64,000 bases of DNA from Trichinella spiralis (taxonomy: Eukaryota; Nematoda; Enoplea; Trichinellida; Trichinellidae), in the NCBI GenBank assembly GCA_000181795.3, contig CM012953.1, forward strand, positions 8,696,838 to 8,760,837, given 5' to 3'. This document shows positions 50,664 to 61,790 of the stretch, one piece after another. The notes below the pieces were generated by a model. It searched no databases. It was not told where the DNA came from and saw nothing but the letters and a program-made list of their open reading frames with translations. Within the stretch, counting starts at the first letter, position 1. Every line of letters begins with the position of its first letter. A program made the translations under genes and the position numbers.

Positions 50664-52786
50664 TCAATACACATTAAAGCATAAGTTGGATGGATGATGG
50701 TAGCCAGCAGGTGCAGGCATTTGCTGGAGAACTGTTTGACTGGTACCATTTTGATGGATATAGTCGTAGGGATGCATTTGTACCGGTGGCTTAATGCCAA
50801 CCAAGCTTCCTGCATCTTGACCAATTGCAGCTTGTTGAAAGACCTTATTATCCAAATTAGTCAAAGTAAAAGCAGCTTGGTTAGCTGAATTCCATCCTCC
50901 TTGAAGACTGTTTACAGAAGATGGGCTGGCAGTCGCAGCCGGGGAGGAATCGCTTTGTCTTTGCGTGGTCGGAGCCATAGTGACCACAGGGCTGACGCAC
51001 ATATGCCCCGTTTGGCCATGGTGGCTAACGCTGGTCACTGGAGACATATTATGGCGACCGTTTACGTGACCTAATCCGCTTCCTCCTTGAGTTGACGACT
51101 CAGGAATCATTTCAGCTGTCTCATGCGACATCACCGTCGAATCTTGCTTAACTGGCGTGAGAGGCTGTGACTTCATCATTTTCTTATATTTTGATCGGCG
51201 ATTTTGAAACCATATTTTTACCTAGAATATTGAACAAAATAATTATTGACTTATTGTTTAAAAGTTTAATCAATCAACTGAAGTGAGAATGAAAACAGTT
51301 GAAATTGTATCTAGTTTTAATAGGTACACAATGATGAAAAGTGCCGACGTTTTTGGGAAAAATTTTCAACAACTCTTAACAGAGAAAACAGAAAGCAAAA
51401 CGAATGGGATGTTGCTTCAGGCGAAGCAACTTCATTCGCGTCCGTTGATGGTGATCTGGTGACAGGCGTCCGTCGACTGATTGAAGTATCCAACGACGGC
51501 TAGTGACATTATGTCAGTAAAAAATGAAAACCAGCGAGAAAAATTTGGACAACCGGCAGCCACTCGGAACAACTTTGAACACTTTCCATTTCTAGATTGC
51601 ATATGATGACAATTAGCAGCCCAAGCGGAACACGCCCGCATCCAGCTAGCTGAGCAGGTTTTATTTTTGTATCACAGGTGGACCCCTTGCCCTACACTAC
51701 TACTTCCCACCTAGCTAAAAATGACGTAATTTAGGCCGCTCCCAAAGTTGTAAAGGAACTTAATAAAATTATTATTTTCAGCAGATTGAGCGTAATTATG
51801 GCAAAAAATTCTAAAATAAATGTATGCTGTTCGTGAAAGTTTTATAAACTCAACTGTTTCTTCAAGTTGACAGATAATCTCTTTGTTCTATATGATGACC
51901 CAGACATATGTGGATTATGCAAACAGTCAGCATGACAAAAGAATTGTTGGTCAATGACCCCCAGTGTAATTTTCAGATTAATATCACTTCTGTAAGGATT
52001 AAATAAGCTTTTGCAAATAATATTATGTAATTAAACAGCAGCAATATGCTGACATTAATTGTAATACACGAATAACGTTCGAAATATTTGTGTAACCTTT
52101 TTTGCTCACACAAAACTGAAATAGCATTTCAAAGAAACAAAAAGTCAGATTTTTACCTGAGTTTGAGTGAGTCCAAGAGACGCAGCTAGTTCAGCTCGTT
52201 CAGGTAGCGCCAAATACTGCGTTCTTTGAAATCGCTTATTCAAAGCTTGCAATTGTAAACTTGAATAAATTGTACGTGGTTTTCGCATCTTTTTCCCTTT
52301 TCCATTCAAGCGTACTTCACCACCTTCAATAATTTTTGTGTTTTCTAGAAATAAAATTATTTTATTTATTAATTGCAAATTTCAGCAATAAGCAATAAAA
52401 ATTCATAATTTACCTTCAACTGGTGGAGATGACGCGTTAGGATAACTTAGAAAAGCACCAGGTCCGTTAGCTCGACCGTAGGAGTCTACCGGAGCGGCAT
52501 TAAACGAAGATACAGGCTGATACAATCCATAATTTGATGCTAAGGATCGGGGTCCGTATCCATCAGTTTGTGGAACTGCCGGCGTCATTGTTGGAGGATT
52601 GAACGTGCCACGCATTGTATTATAACAACTCGAAGCATAGATATTGTTTCCTGGATGAACATTTAAGTCAAGAAACGAAGAATGTAGTTTTGCTTCGCTT
52701 TCACCTGGCATTCCACAATTCACTATATCCATGTCTCCGTAAGTGACCAATTCACCGTTATGGATGCCCACCTTTGGAAAATCCAT
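50664..52786 (-). CDS. Dll: Distal-less / Dlx homeobox transcription factor
   Basis: A nuclear homeodomain factor that patterns limbs, head appendages and nervous system in animals (C. elegans ceh-43 is the nematode counterpart). Exons on the minus strand are 52414-52786, 52157-52344 and 50664-51221, giving 372 residues. The homeodomain runs from about residue 141 to 200: [20 protein letters not shown], then [20 protein letters not shown], then [14 protein letters not shown], almost identical to Dlx homeodomains in general, with Gln50 for TAATTA-type sites. The intron before VKIW is at homeodomain position 44/45, a common ancient homeobox position. The N-terminal region is rich in Ser, Pro, Tyr and Asn, the C-terminal region in Ser/Thr/Gln and ends PSNLCFNVY. 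The frame is open across all exons. Confidence 0.95.
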
Positions 52787-52903
52787 TTGGTTGCTTCAAT
52801 ATGTTTGCACGCTGAGTGTTATCCAAGTATAAGGTATAATCCTATAAAATAAAACTTATGGTAAATTTAAGCTGCAGCAAATATCTAAATAGCCTAGACG
52901 ACG

Positions 52904-52913
52904 TTTATATATA
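52904..52913 (-). promoter_or_regulatory. possible TATA box of the Dlx gene
   Basis: The minus strand reads TATATATAAA about 120 bp upstream of the Dlx start codon, and an inverted CCAAT box (CCAATCAG on plus, 53048-53055) lies about 135 bp further upstream. Confidence 0.4.
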
Positions 52914-53039
52914 AGCATATTGCAGAAAAAATGGAAAGCAACCGCAGCATGAGTAAGCTGCTAAAGGACAAATGAAAAGCTTACGTGAGAAATGGAAGTG
53001 AATAATGAGAGAAGCAAACTTCCCGCCTACTGACAAATA

Positions 53040-53480
53040 GAAACTGACCAATCAGATTTTAGTAATCGACGTCAGCGGGCTGAGCATTCAGCAAATCAAA
53101 ACTGACTAGTCGCTGCGTCGTTTGTCAGACCAACGACGACCTCGGCCTATTTTGCCTCATGCTGACGGACACGTTCTTGTCACAATATACAGAATTGTGG
53201 CGTGATGTGTCAGCACCGCAGGGGGGATTTAGCTGACCGTTGGTCCAGAAGCAAGCCGGCCACCAGACCGACGCCACTATAGCCTTTTTTGTACTGCTAC
53301 ACACAGGAGAACAATGACAATAGAAATGAATACCTACTAAGCCCGCACTGGATTTGGCATAATGGAAATCAAGCTCACCCCTCAGAACTGACCAGAATAA
53401 CTAACTGAGGGCACGTTGAAACTCCCGCCCAGCGGCTGCTCTGTTCCACGGTCAGCTACAGAAATGCCCATTGTACACAT
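53040..53480. promoter_or_regulatory. GC-richer island, probable Dlx core promoter and 5' regulatory DNA
   Basis: A sharp rise in GC over about 440 bp just upstream of Dlx, containing CCAATCAG, GACGTCAG (CRE-like) and several CGAC/CGTC words. No open frame of note crosses it. Position and composition suggest regulatory DNA; no assay is possible here. Confidence 0.4.
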
Positions 53481-56400
53481 CGGCGTCAATGGAAAAGACA
53501 CATGACACTCAATGGCGCCAGTTTTCTGCTCATTCAACTTCAAAAGCCGTTGCCTATTTCCAAAGAAAGTCTGCTAAGTTCATTTATTAAAAAAAATTTT
53601 TATCAGAATTCAAAGTTCAATACTGACAGTAAAAAGTTTCAAAAGCAAATCAATAAATATGATGAACCAGATATGTGTATAATTTAAATGTAAATGCTAC
53701 TTTAAATATTTGTTGCATGAGCATTATTAATATTATTCTTTATGCATATTTTCAAAGAAAACAAAAAACATATTTAATTTCACCATGCGCTTTGTGCAGT
53801 TTAGGACAAAATCTACATAACAATACTTTTGTTTAAACAGCGTATATTTTTAGTGGTCATTTGTATACTAGGCGTTTCAAATAAAAGCAAGCAAATATAT
53901 ATGTATCAGCACAAAAAGCCAAATGTCATGACAGATTTTTAAATGACAACATTCACAGTTAATTTACTTAAATTGTAACTTTATAGCAAAATTAAATGAT
54001 CGTGACAGATAAGCTAGCAAGCACGCTTGATAGTGAAATGTATTTATCGAGTGCTTTCTCACTGAGGATGCAGTGTCAGTTGACTTTCTTATCAGTTACA
54101 TAAAAAGAATTAAATTATTATAAAATTAGTAAATTAATGTGTCAAATATGCAGTTGTAATTAGGTATAATCAAGAGAACAAATGTTGATATTACCTACAG
54201 AGTCATTACTGAGGTTAAATCTGTGAAACTATTATCTGCTTAACAAAGCTTACGGAACTACAATGCTGGATCAGTTTATAATAAGGAAATGATCCGTAGT
54301 AATGATTTTTTGTTCACACTGTCATAGCATTTGTCACTGTAAGTAGTGCAACATTTGCCGTTAGGTAAAGTGCTCTTTTTTCTGTACTGTAAACAACGTT
54401 GATTTTTTTCTTACATCATTCTTTAAACATTCACAACTGCGCTGAATTCCAAGAAATTAACAAAATAACACAACTTATAAAGCACATTAAAACAACAAAT
54501 TTGAAAGCTTTTTTATTTTTAAATTTTGTTTTGCATTAAAATGAATTAAAGTAAAAATATTTCTTTCTTTCTTTGCACCAAAGTTCAGAACTACAGAAAA
54601 AAAATCAAGTAACATCATACCGATTTGAAAGTTGACCACCGAAAGGAAATCTGACAACTCATCTACATTCCTTCTGACTCAGGTGGGCGATGTTGTACCA
54701 AATGGAAAACGACTGACAACGTCAGCTTGATGCCAGACTATAATAATAAAGAAATAATTGTGTTGATGACCACTGGGAATAGGTCACAGTTTGCCTAACC
54801 ATACGTAGAGTTGAGGTAATAAATAATATTATTTTTGAAAAACTTAAAAAATATAAAAATATCAACAGAAAATATCCAACGCATGCTGAAAAATATATTT
54901 ATTACAGAATAACAAAGTAAAAGATGCTGAGATGCTGTTGAATAGTAAAAAGTGCGTTTTTGCATTTCCTTAGTGCCTCCTAGTCAGCATTGCAATTATC
55001 TATAATTATTTCCGACTCTGATCGGTGTCTTTTATCTTTCATATGGTCAGGTCGCTCAAGGGACAGCTTCAGTCAGAAATCAATCTTACAAAGATCACAA
55101 GACTGCTGCAGTTGCAGCTGGAAAGTAACTAAAACTTAAAGGTACCCGATGAGTCGATTTTCCATTTTAAACGGACCTACCAATTAAGCGCTTTGTTGTT
55201 GACTCTGCAACCAGCTACTGCAGTACTAGTTATAAGAAAGGCAAACTGATGTGATACTGTTTAAAGGCTTGGTTGCTAAGCAGGGATGGACCATCAGCTA
55301 TTTTAGATGTTTCCCTTTATCGACTCTTCAGCTCTAGTCTAGAATCCGGGAAGTGTCAGTAAATTGGAGAAACGGGTCGATTGTGCATTCGAGCACAAAG
55401 CTTCCATGTTTCCGGCCAGTAAACGCCGTTCATCCAACTATCGACTACTGTTCGACAAAGGCTTACTTCTCAAAGCAAACTGACCTACCTCACCAATTTG
55501 TGTTTTTGAAGAAAGTCGATCAAAATAAAAATGCTGAAAGCTTAAGTTTATCAGTTCAAACTATATTTTTGTTTTTTTATCAATCAAAATTCTCCTATAT
55601 GTTTACATGGAACTATGTGCAAACTGTAGGTAGCATCATGGAAAATCTGCAACTGAAATGCATGCAAATAGTGATAGTAAAGAAGATGTGAAACAAAAAA
55701 ATTTCTTATTACATTTAACCAATTTATGTTTTTTTTTCAATTTATTTCTAATTCAAACTGGTAACTGCTCAAAACAGGTAATCAGAAAGTATGCTAACGC
55801 AGTAGAAGAAAACTGAAAATATGAATTTAAATAAAAATGAAATTAAACACATTGAAAATTCATTCAGATCATAATAATTTAATTCATTAAAAATTATTAT
55901 AACTATTGAATATATTATTCAGTGCTTTTGATTCTCTGTATATATATATATATATATCCTGAACAATTATAAAGATCAGAAACAGACTAAAGTAAATGTT
56001 GATTTTGAAAAGATAAATAATAATATTAAAAGTTATATAATTTGAATTAATTCCCATTCAATACATTTATGTGATTTTTTTGTTCAATGACTTATGCTTT
56101 ACCAGATAAGAAAATGACTGCATCTATAAAGGCATAATTTATTTTAAAATGTAATACTGTCATTTGTTTTACAAATCGATGTGATCAGAAAAATTGATCT
56201 GACATTTTTCCATGCCAATACAAGGTAATGTCTCTTGAAGTTGTCAGTAACTAAAATGTAGCATATCACATTGTGAAAGTGTGAACTAACCTCCAGGCCT
56301 ATTCATTATGACTTAAATTGAGTTGGAAAAGGGTAAAAAACTTAATTTTTGCGCAGTATTTTTCTTTCCGCAATGGTATGAATAAAACTGTGATAAATGT

Positions 56401-57179
56401 TGTCTTTTTTTATTTTTATGCTAATCAATGCTTCTTGAATTTCTGATTTTTAAAACCTGCAATTGAATTGACTAATCATTTCAATTTTATATTGCATTAG
56501 ACAATCTGTCCACTGCCACTATTAAAGGCATGATCAATTATAATATATGTTATAAAAATATAATATGATCATTTATAAAATCTCATATAATCAATTATAA
56601 AAAAAAGCGTTAAAGATGAATTGCCTGTTAAACAACTGTTAACTGATAAGTTTTACATCAATAAAACAGATGTTCATCTGATCTAATCTAATCTTGAATT
56701 GTACAGAGCTATTTCATTATCAACGTAGCTTTCAAATGATATGAAATCTTATTTTTTACAGTAAATATTTTTCTTATCTGTCACGTAGCACAACTGAAGC
56801 GCATCTCCTACTACTGCTTAAAATCATAATAAATAAAATGTAGATCAGATTTTGAGGTCACATGCAACAAGGGAATTAAAAATCACCTCAGACAATAGAA
56901 AAAATGTTGTTACAACATTAAAAATATTTTTCTGAGCGACATTATTATTTGCACGTGCTAAGAAAGACACTTGAAGCAAACTAAAGAGGAAAATTCTTAA
57001 GTGGCCATCTCCCCTGTGGGCTTAACTGGTGAGGTTAAGATCAAGTAACAATGATAATCTCGTTGAAGTAAATGAAACCACTATTAATAACAATTACATA
57101 CAATAACAACAGCAACGATATTATGTATTAAATAGAGCTGAGCAATCTACTTTACCTTTTTTGAAGTACAGTAGTAGTG
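53481..57179. other. gene-poor Dlx upstream flank, proximal part
   Basis: Mostly AT-rich, with GC-richer patches at about 54640-54790 and 55020-55480 and a TA repeat at about 55940-55956. Small frames (53502-53687 and 55353-55691 plus) have no family features or splice support. Confidence 0.4.
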
Positions 57180-57740
57180 TAATGAAGCGAGAGAAAATGA
57201 CGTGCTTGTGTTCTAGTCAAGAGCTTGTCAAGTGTATGTCACCTTGAAAGCTCTCAGTGATGTCAGTAAGAACGACAACGTGGCTAGAAACGGACAATAG
57301 GTAGCGTCTTGCAGAGAAGAGGCCGGGCGCTGAACAGGAACAGTTAATAATGACCTGAGGGAATCGACCTCGTAGTACTGCTGTTGGTCAGCAAGAGGGG
57401 CCGACCGTTGACTTTGTGTAAAAAAGCGACTAACATGGAAAGCAAGAACCCCACGCCAATAGCAAACCAGGTCGGAACCGTCTCACCTGTCCCTGTAGGC
57501 CGAAAATCCGGCCACGCGACTGTTCCCATTGTATTCAATCATAAAAGCGGTGTCAGTTCATTCATACACTCTGTCAAGCATCCTCCGTCACTTTTGTCCT
57601 CCTCCTACACATGTTCCTCGACCGACTCGAACAATTGGCTACGTCCGCCTTACAACGCATTCACATTGTCAATGACCGACTGCCACTCTCTCACAGTAAG
57701 CGATGGCCGTGGCACTTATTTACAAATATTTTGATTCCCT
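57180..57740. other. GC-richer island with small open frames
   Basis: A roughly 550-bp block near 50% GC within very AT-rich DNA. Minus-strand frame 57344-57538 would encode 64 residues with one hydrophobic segment (WFAIGVGFLLSMLVAFL); plus-strand frame 57384-57734 would encode 116 Ser/Thr-rich residues. They overlap and neither has family or splice support, so a regulatory island is as likely as an exon. Confidence 0.3.
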
Positions 57741-60700
57741 CGCTCAAGTACGTGATTATGGCCCTTTACTAAACACATCAACGAAAAGTGATAAATAACG
57801 TCAGTATCATAAATAATGCTTTTTTTAATTTTTACTCTGCTTTTAAAAATTTTCCCTTACTAGAACTCAAAAATATGTGGTATCTGAATAATTTATATTA
57901 TAAAATGACAAAGTAAAACAAAATCTGCAATAAGTGAAGCAGATTGCAAAATAAAAAAAAACAAAACTTTAAATGCTTCTTAATAACTTTTTCACAATGT
58001 AACTGTTTGTGATTCTTTTTTATAATTGTTTATGGCTGCACAAACAATATGATACGCTAAAACAAAGATGGCTCAAGTAAAACTTGTTCAGAAAAGAAGA
58101 AAATATTCAATTTGATAGACAGGATAGCTGTCTTTGAAAACTCAAGGCAATATTTAATAAGGAAACCTGTTTAATAAGTTTAATCACAACAAAAAAGATG
58201 AAATTTTAGAAAACAACACTTACATTGACATCAAAACCACAGAATAATACAAACATCAACTACGAAAAAACGCAACTGTGTAGAGCTTCATTTTTTTTAC
58301 ATCAGTTACACATATATTATGCAACTGCGCATATAATTCGCTGTTCCTGGCATTCATAGCATTTTAAAATTGTTACAAAAAGCAGAGCATAGTTTAACCA
58401 TACTTATATTAATTGTTGAAAAAGATGTATGGCGCAAACTTCTATAAAAATAATATAAAATGTATGTTCTAGTCTTTTTAGGAAGCTTTAACTGAGCTTT
58501 CTGTTTCAGTGAATAATTAATGCTTGATATTATTAAATATTTAATTATGAGAAATTAAATTTTTATAATTTGTATAATTCGATTAGCAGTTGAATTTTTA
58601 AAGTAGGAAAGGATGAAGTTTTTCACTTACTTGAACAAATTTTTAATGAAACTATAAAATAAATTTTTATAGTAAAAACTTAGGCTAAATTTTAAAAGTT
58701 TACTTTTTTGTGTGGTATACTTCTTTAATTAACCTTGACAGTAATTTGTGTAAAATTGTTTTCCTTTTTTTTATTTTGAAATTAAAATTATGTAATGAAT
58801 TGCATAATTTTTAATAAGTGATGATGATTGAAATTTTGAAGCGTATGATTTTCAAAGTGTAATTACTGAAAGATATTCAAAACTTCCGCAACAGAAGCTC
58901 ACGTACGAGTTGATCGAAGAATAATTTTGTCAGTTTTATCAGATGTTTATCCACTTATTCTATCCAAGCGACAATTATAATTGATATTTAGATAATGGAT
59001 CAGGCGCAAATTGCAGCCTACCATGTCAGCCTGTTGTTGAACATATACCAACTACAGTAAAATTGAACTCGTGCTGAGAGCTGCTCATTGACATCAAGAA
59101 AAATTGGCCTTTCAATCTTGTCAATCAGGCAAAGGCAGGCAATTAGGGATTAAAGCGACGCGTGCCAATGATGGAAAGAGTTGGAATGGGAGTGATAACC
59201 ACTACTGATAATGATTGAATCATTTCCGTTACGTATTCAGATCACAGACATGATCTTTTGAAAATAAGATACACAATGGAGATTGTCTTAGCCGGACGTG
59301 CTCAGTTGGTGCGTTTGTTCGATAAGAATCTCAATAAGATCGAAAACTAACCAATCAGAGTAGGCACATTTTAATTGTCACAGTATGATTACATTGTGAA
59401 GAGCCACGCACAGATTACGGTAGAAATTAACTAGGTGTTTTGAAATATGTTTTTATAGTTCGATGATCATCAGAAAATTTAGCATCCCATTAATAAAGTT
59501 AATGGCCATTTTTAAAACTGTTATATAATTCATATAATTAATCTATGAATAAAACTTATGATATTATAATGTGTTCTTTTTTAAAACCATTGAAATTGCA
59601 AGAATTTACTTTGATTCAATTATTATTTAATGTCATGAAATATTACTATTTACTAAAATTTTACAGTCAATTAATTTTAAAACTTAAAATATTTGCAAAC
59701 AAACTTCTGAACTGCTAAATCTCAGTTCCTTGCAATGAAATAATTAATATGTAGTAATTATTTATCATTTGAAATAAAGCGTGAACGCTGCATGCCTTGG
59801 TTATCATTATTATTAGCATATAAAAAGAATATTTTTAAAATCATACATACATATGTTTATACATGTATGCGTGTGTATACAGCAACAGCCTTATGCAATT
59901 GCTGCAAATATAAATTGTTATATTGCCATGCCGTTTTTTGATCCATTTTTTAAAAAATTAACAGCAAAACATATACATTTTCAAATTGAATTAGGCGACT
60001 AGTATTAAAATTTATTTACCGTGATTTATGTGCAGGTTTTTGCATATCAGTGTTAGTATTTCTTATAAATGAATCTTTTAATGTGGAAATTTCATTGTTG
60101 CTTTTCAGTTTGCATTGCTATACAAATTTTTAAAATCGTCTTTAAATTATATCATAGATTTGATAAGTTTTCAAAAAATAAATCATTACTTTAAATTTTT
60201 AATGCGTTAAAAAGTGCATAATGAGCAAATCTGCTGATTTTAATGTGTAAGCTGCAAAATACTTGTAATGTGAAACTGCATGAAACTAAATAACTCAATT
60301 CATCATAAATTTCAAAATAATGATAATTATCACAAATATGCATGCTTTAAAAAATGAAATGACTTTTTAAAAAGAAATATCTGACTAGTTAATAATTAAT
60401 TTTGTGCATACTCTTCAGATTGACGCAATTTATTGAAATATTTTAATGAAAATCAATAAACTGTCCAATAAAATTATCCAAAAACTCATTATTAAATTAT
60501 AATTAAAAAGATTTATTATTTTAACTTTATGCAGCTGCAATGTTTGAAATTGAAAGCTCTGCTCTGGAGAGGCGTTATATAATGCAAAATATTTGCATTC
60601 ACTTTTGACAGCATGAATTTGAAATATCAAAAAATAACACGTCATCAGAATAAAAAAATGAAAACCAGTTTTACTGAAGAATGAATCTTTACAAAAAAAA

Positions 60701-61184
60701 TAATTTAAAATGTCCAGAAAATACTCTTTTACAGTATTTAAAAAATATTTCTTTTTGAACGTAGTTTGAATAAGAAATATTGGCATTCTAGTTTGATCAA
60801 GATGTCACAAAAGGATTTATCGAATATGGCAAATTTATCAGATTAATGTAACTTGAGTATTTCTTGAATATACTCAAACAAATGTCTTAGTGCTAAAGTT
60901 AGTTAAAAAACAAAGTGAAATCATACCTGTCAAAGAAACATAAGTTGAGAATAAGCATAGAAAATTTCACTTTCAAAACTTATTTCTTTGTCCGTGTGAT
61001 TAGTGCAAGTAAAATGTTGCTTTAAATGCAACTGGAAAGATAGCAAGATGAGCAGATTTATAAATTTTAAATATCAAAAAAATATAATAAAATCGATGCA
61101 AAGAAGAATATTCAAATGATTTGAGCAAGTGAGTAAAAGTTGAAATAGTAGCACTTTGATTTTAAATAAAATATGCTTACCAAA

Positions 61185-61189
<5 letters not shown>
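57741..61189. other. gene-poor Dlx upstream flank, distal part
   Basis: AT-rich apart from a GC-richer patch at about 58980-59420 that contains GGATTAA, TAATGATTG, GATAA words and a CCAATCAG at about 59350. No exon recognised. Confidence 0.4.
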
Positions 61190-61218
<29 letters not shown>

Positions 61219-61231
61219 TGTTGTTGTTGTG
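61189..61231. repeat. trinucleotide microsatellite (AGT)n then (TTG)n
   Basis: About ten AGT units run directly into four or five TTG units, just left of a GC-richer island. Confidence 0.9.
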
Positions 61232-61289
61232 AATATTGAAAAAAGTAAAAAATTGGACAAAGTTCACAGTTTGTCCATTTGAGCGCTTA

Positions 61290-61790
61290 ATTCACTTGAT
61301 GCTTTCCGTTAAGCTTGGTACTGCTGACGGTTAAGCAAGCGAAGAACAAGTAGCGTGCATTGGAGGCAATGGGACGATTGATGAACTAAAAGAGCAACGC
61401 CGACACAACGTTACCGGCTGGACAAAGCAGCTTTTGCAATCAATGACGTTTTGTCAGTCGTAACTCAAAACTGCAGAGCTTGCCTGCTATGGCAATTTTT
61501 GCTTTTGCCTGTCAAGTTTTTCTCACGCTTTGTATCGTTTGGGAAACGGGTTTGCTGCGCATCAAATGACCCACTTGGACTAGAGCTGACAACAACAACA
61601 GCCTCTGGTGAAATGAACTTAGTTGTGACAGTGACGACGCCCATGATACATAGATCGAATGGCATTCCTGTCCTTAAACTGGAGGTAGAGTTAGTTCATA
61701 AAAGCCGGAGGCTAGAGTGGCAACAGGCCGACCCTATATGCATTAACAATTGTTCACAGACAATGTTCACTAGCTGACATAAAAATGCAT
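61290..61790. other. GC-richer island with an unsupported open frame
   Basis: A block of balanced composition. Plus-strand frame 61451-61777 (108 residues, hydrophobic start then a Thr-rich stretch) and an overlapping minus-strand frame are both open; neither shows a known domain. It could be regulatory DNA of the Dlx domain or an exon of an unknown gene. Confidence 0.25.

Noticed and set aside
60430-60786. 118-codon minus-strand frame rich in Phe, Ile and Leu
   Set aside because: Low-complexity hydrophobic translation of AT-rich DNA; no helix pattern or motif like a real transporter.
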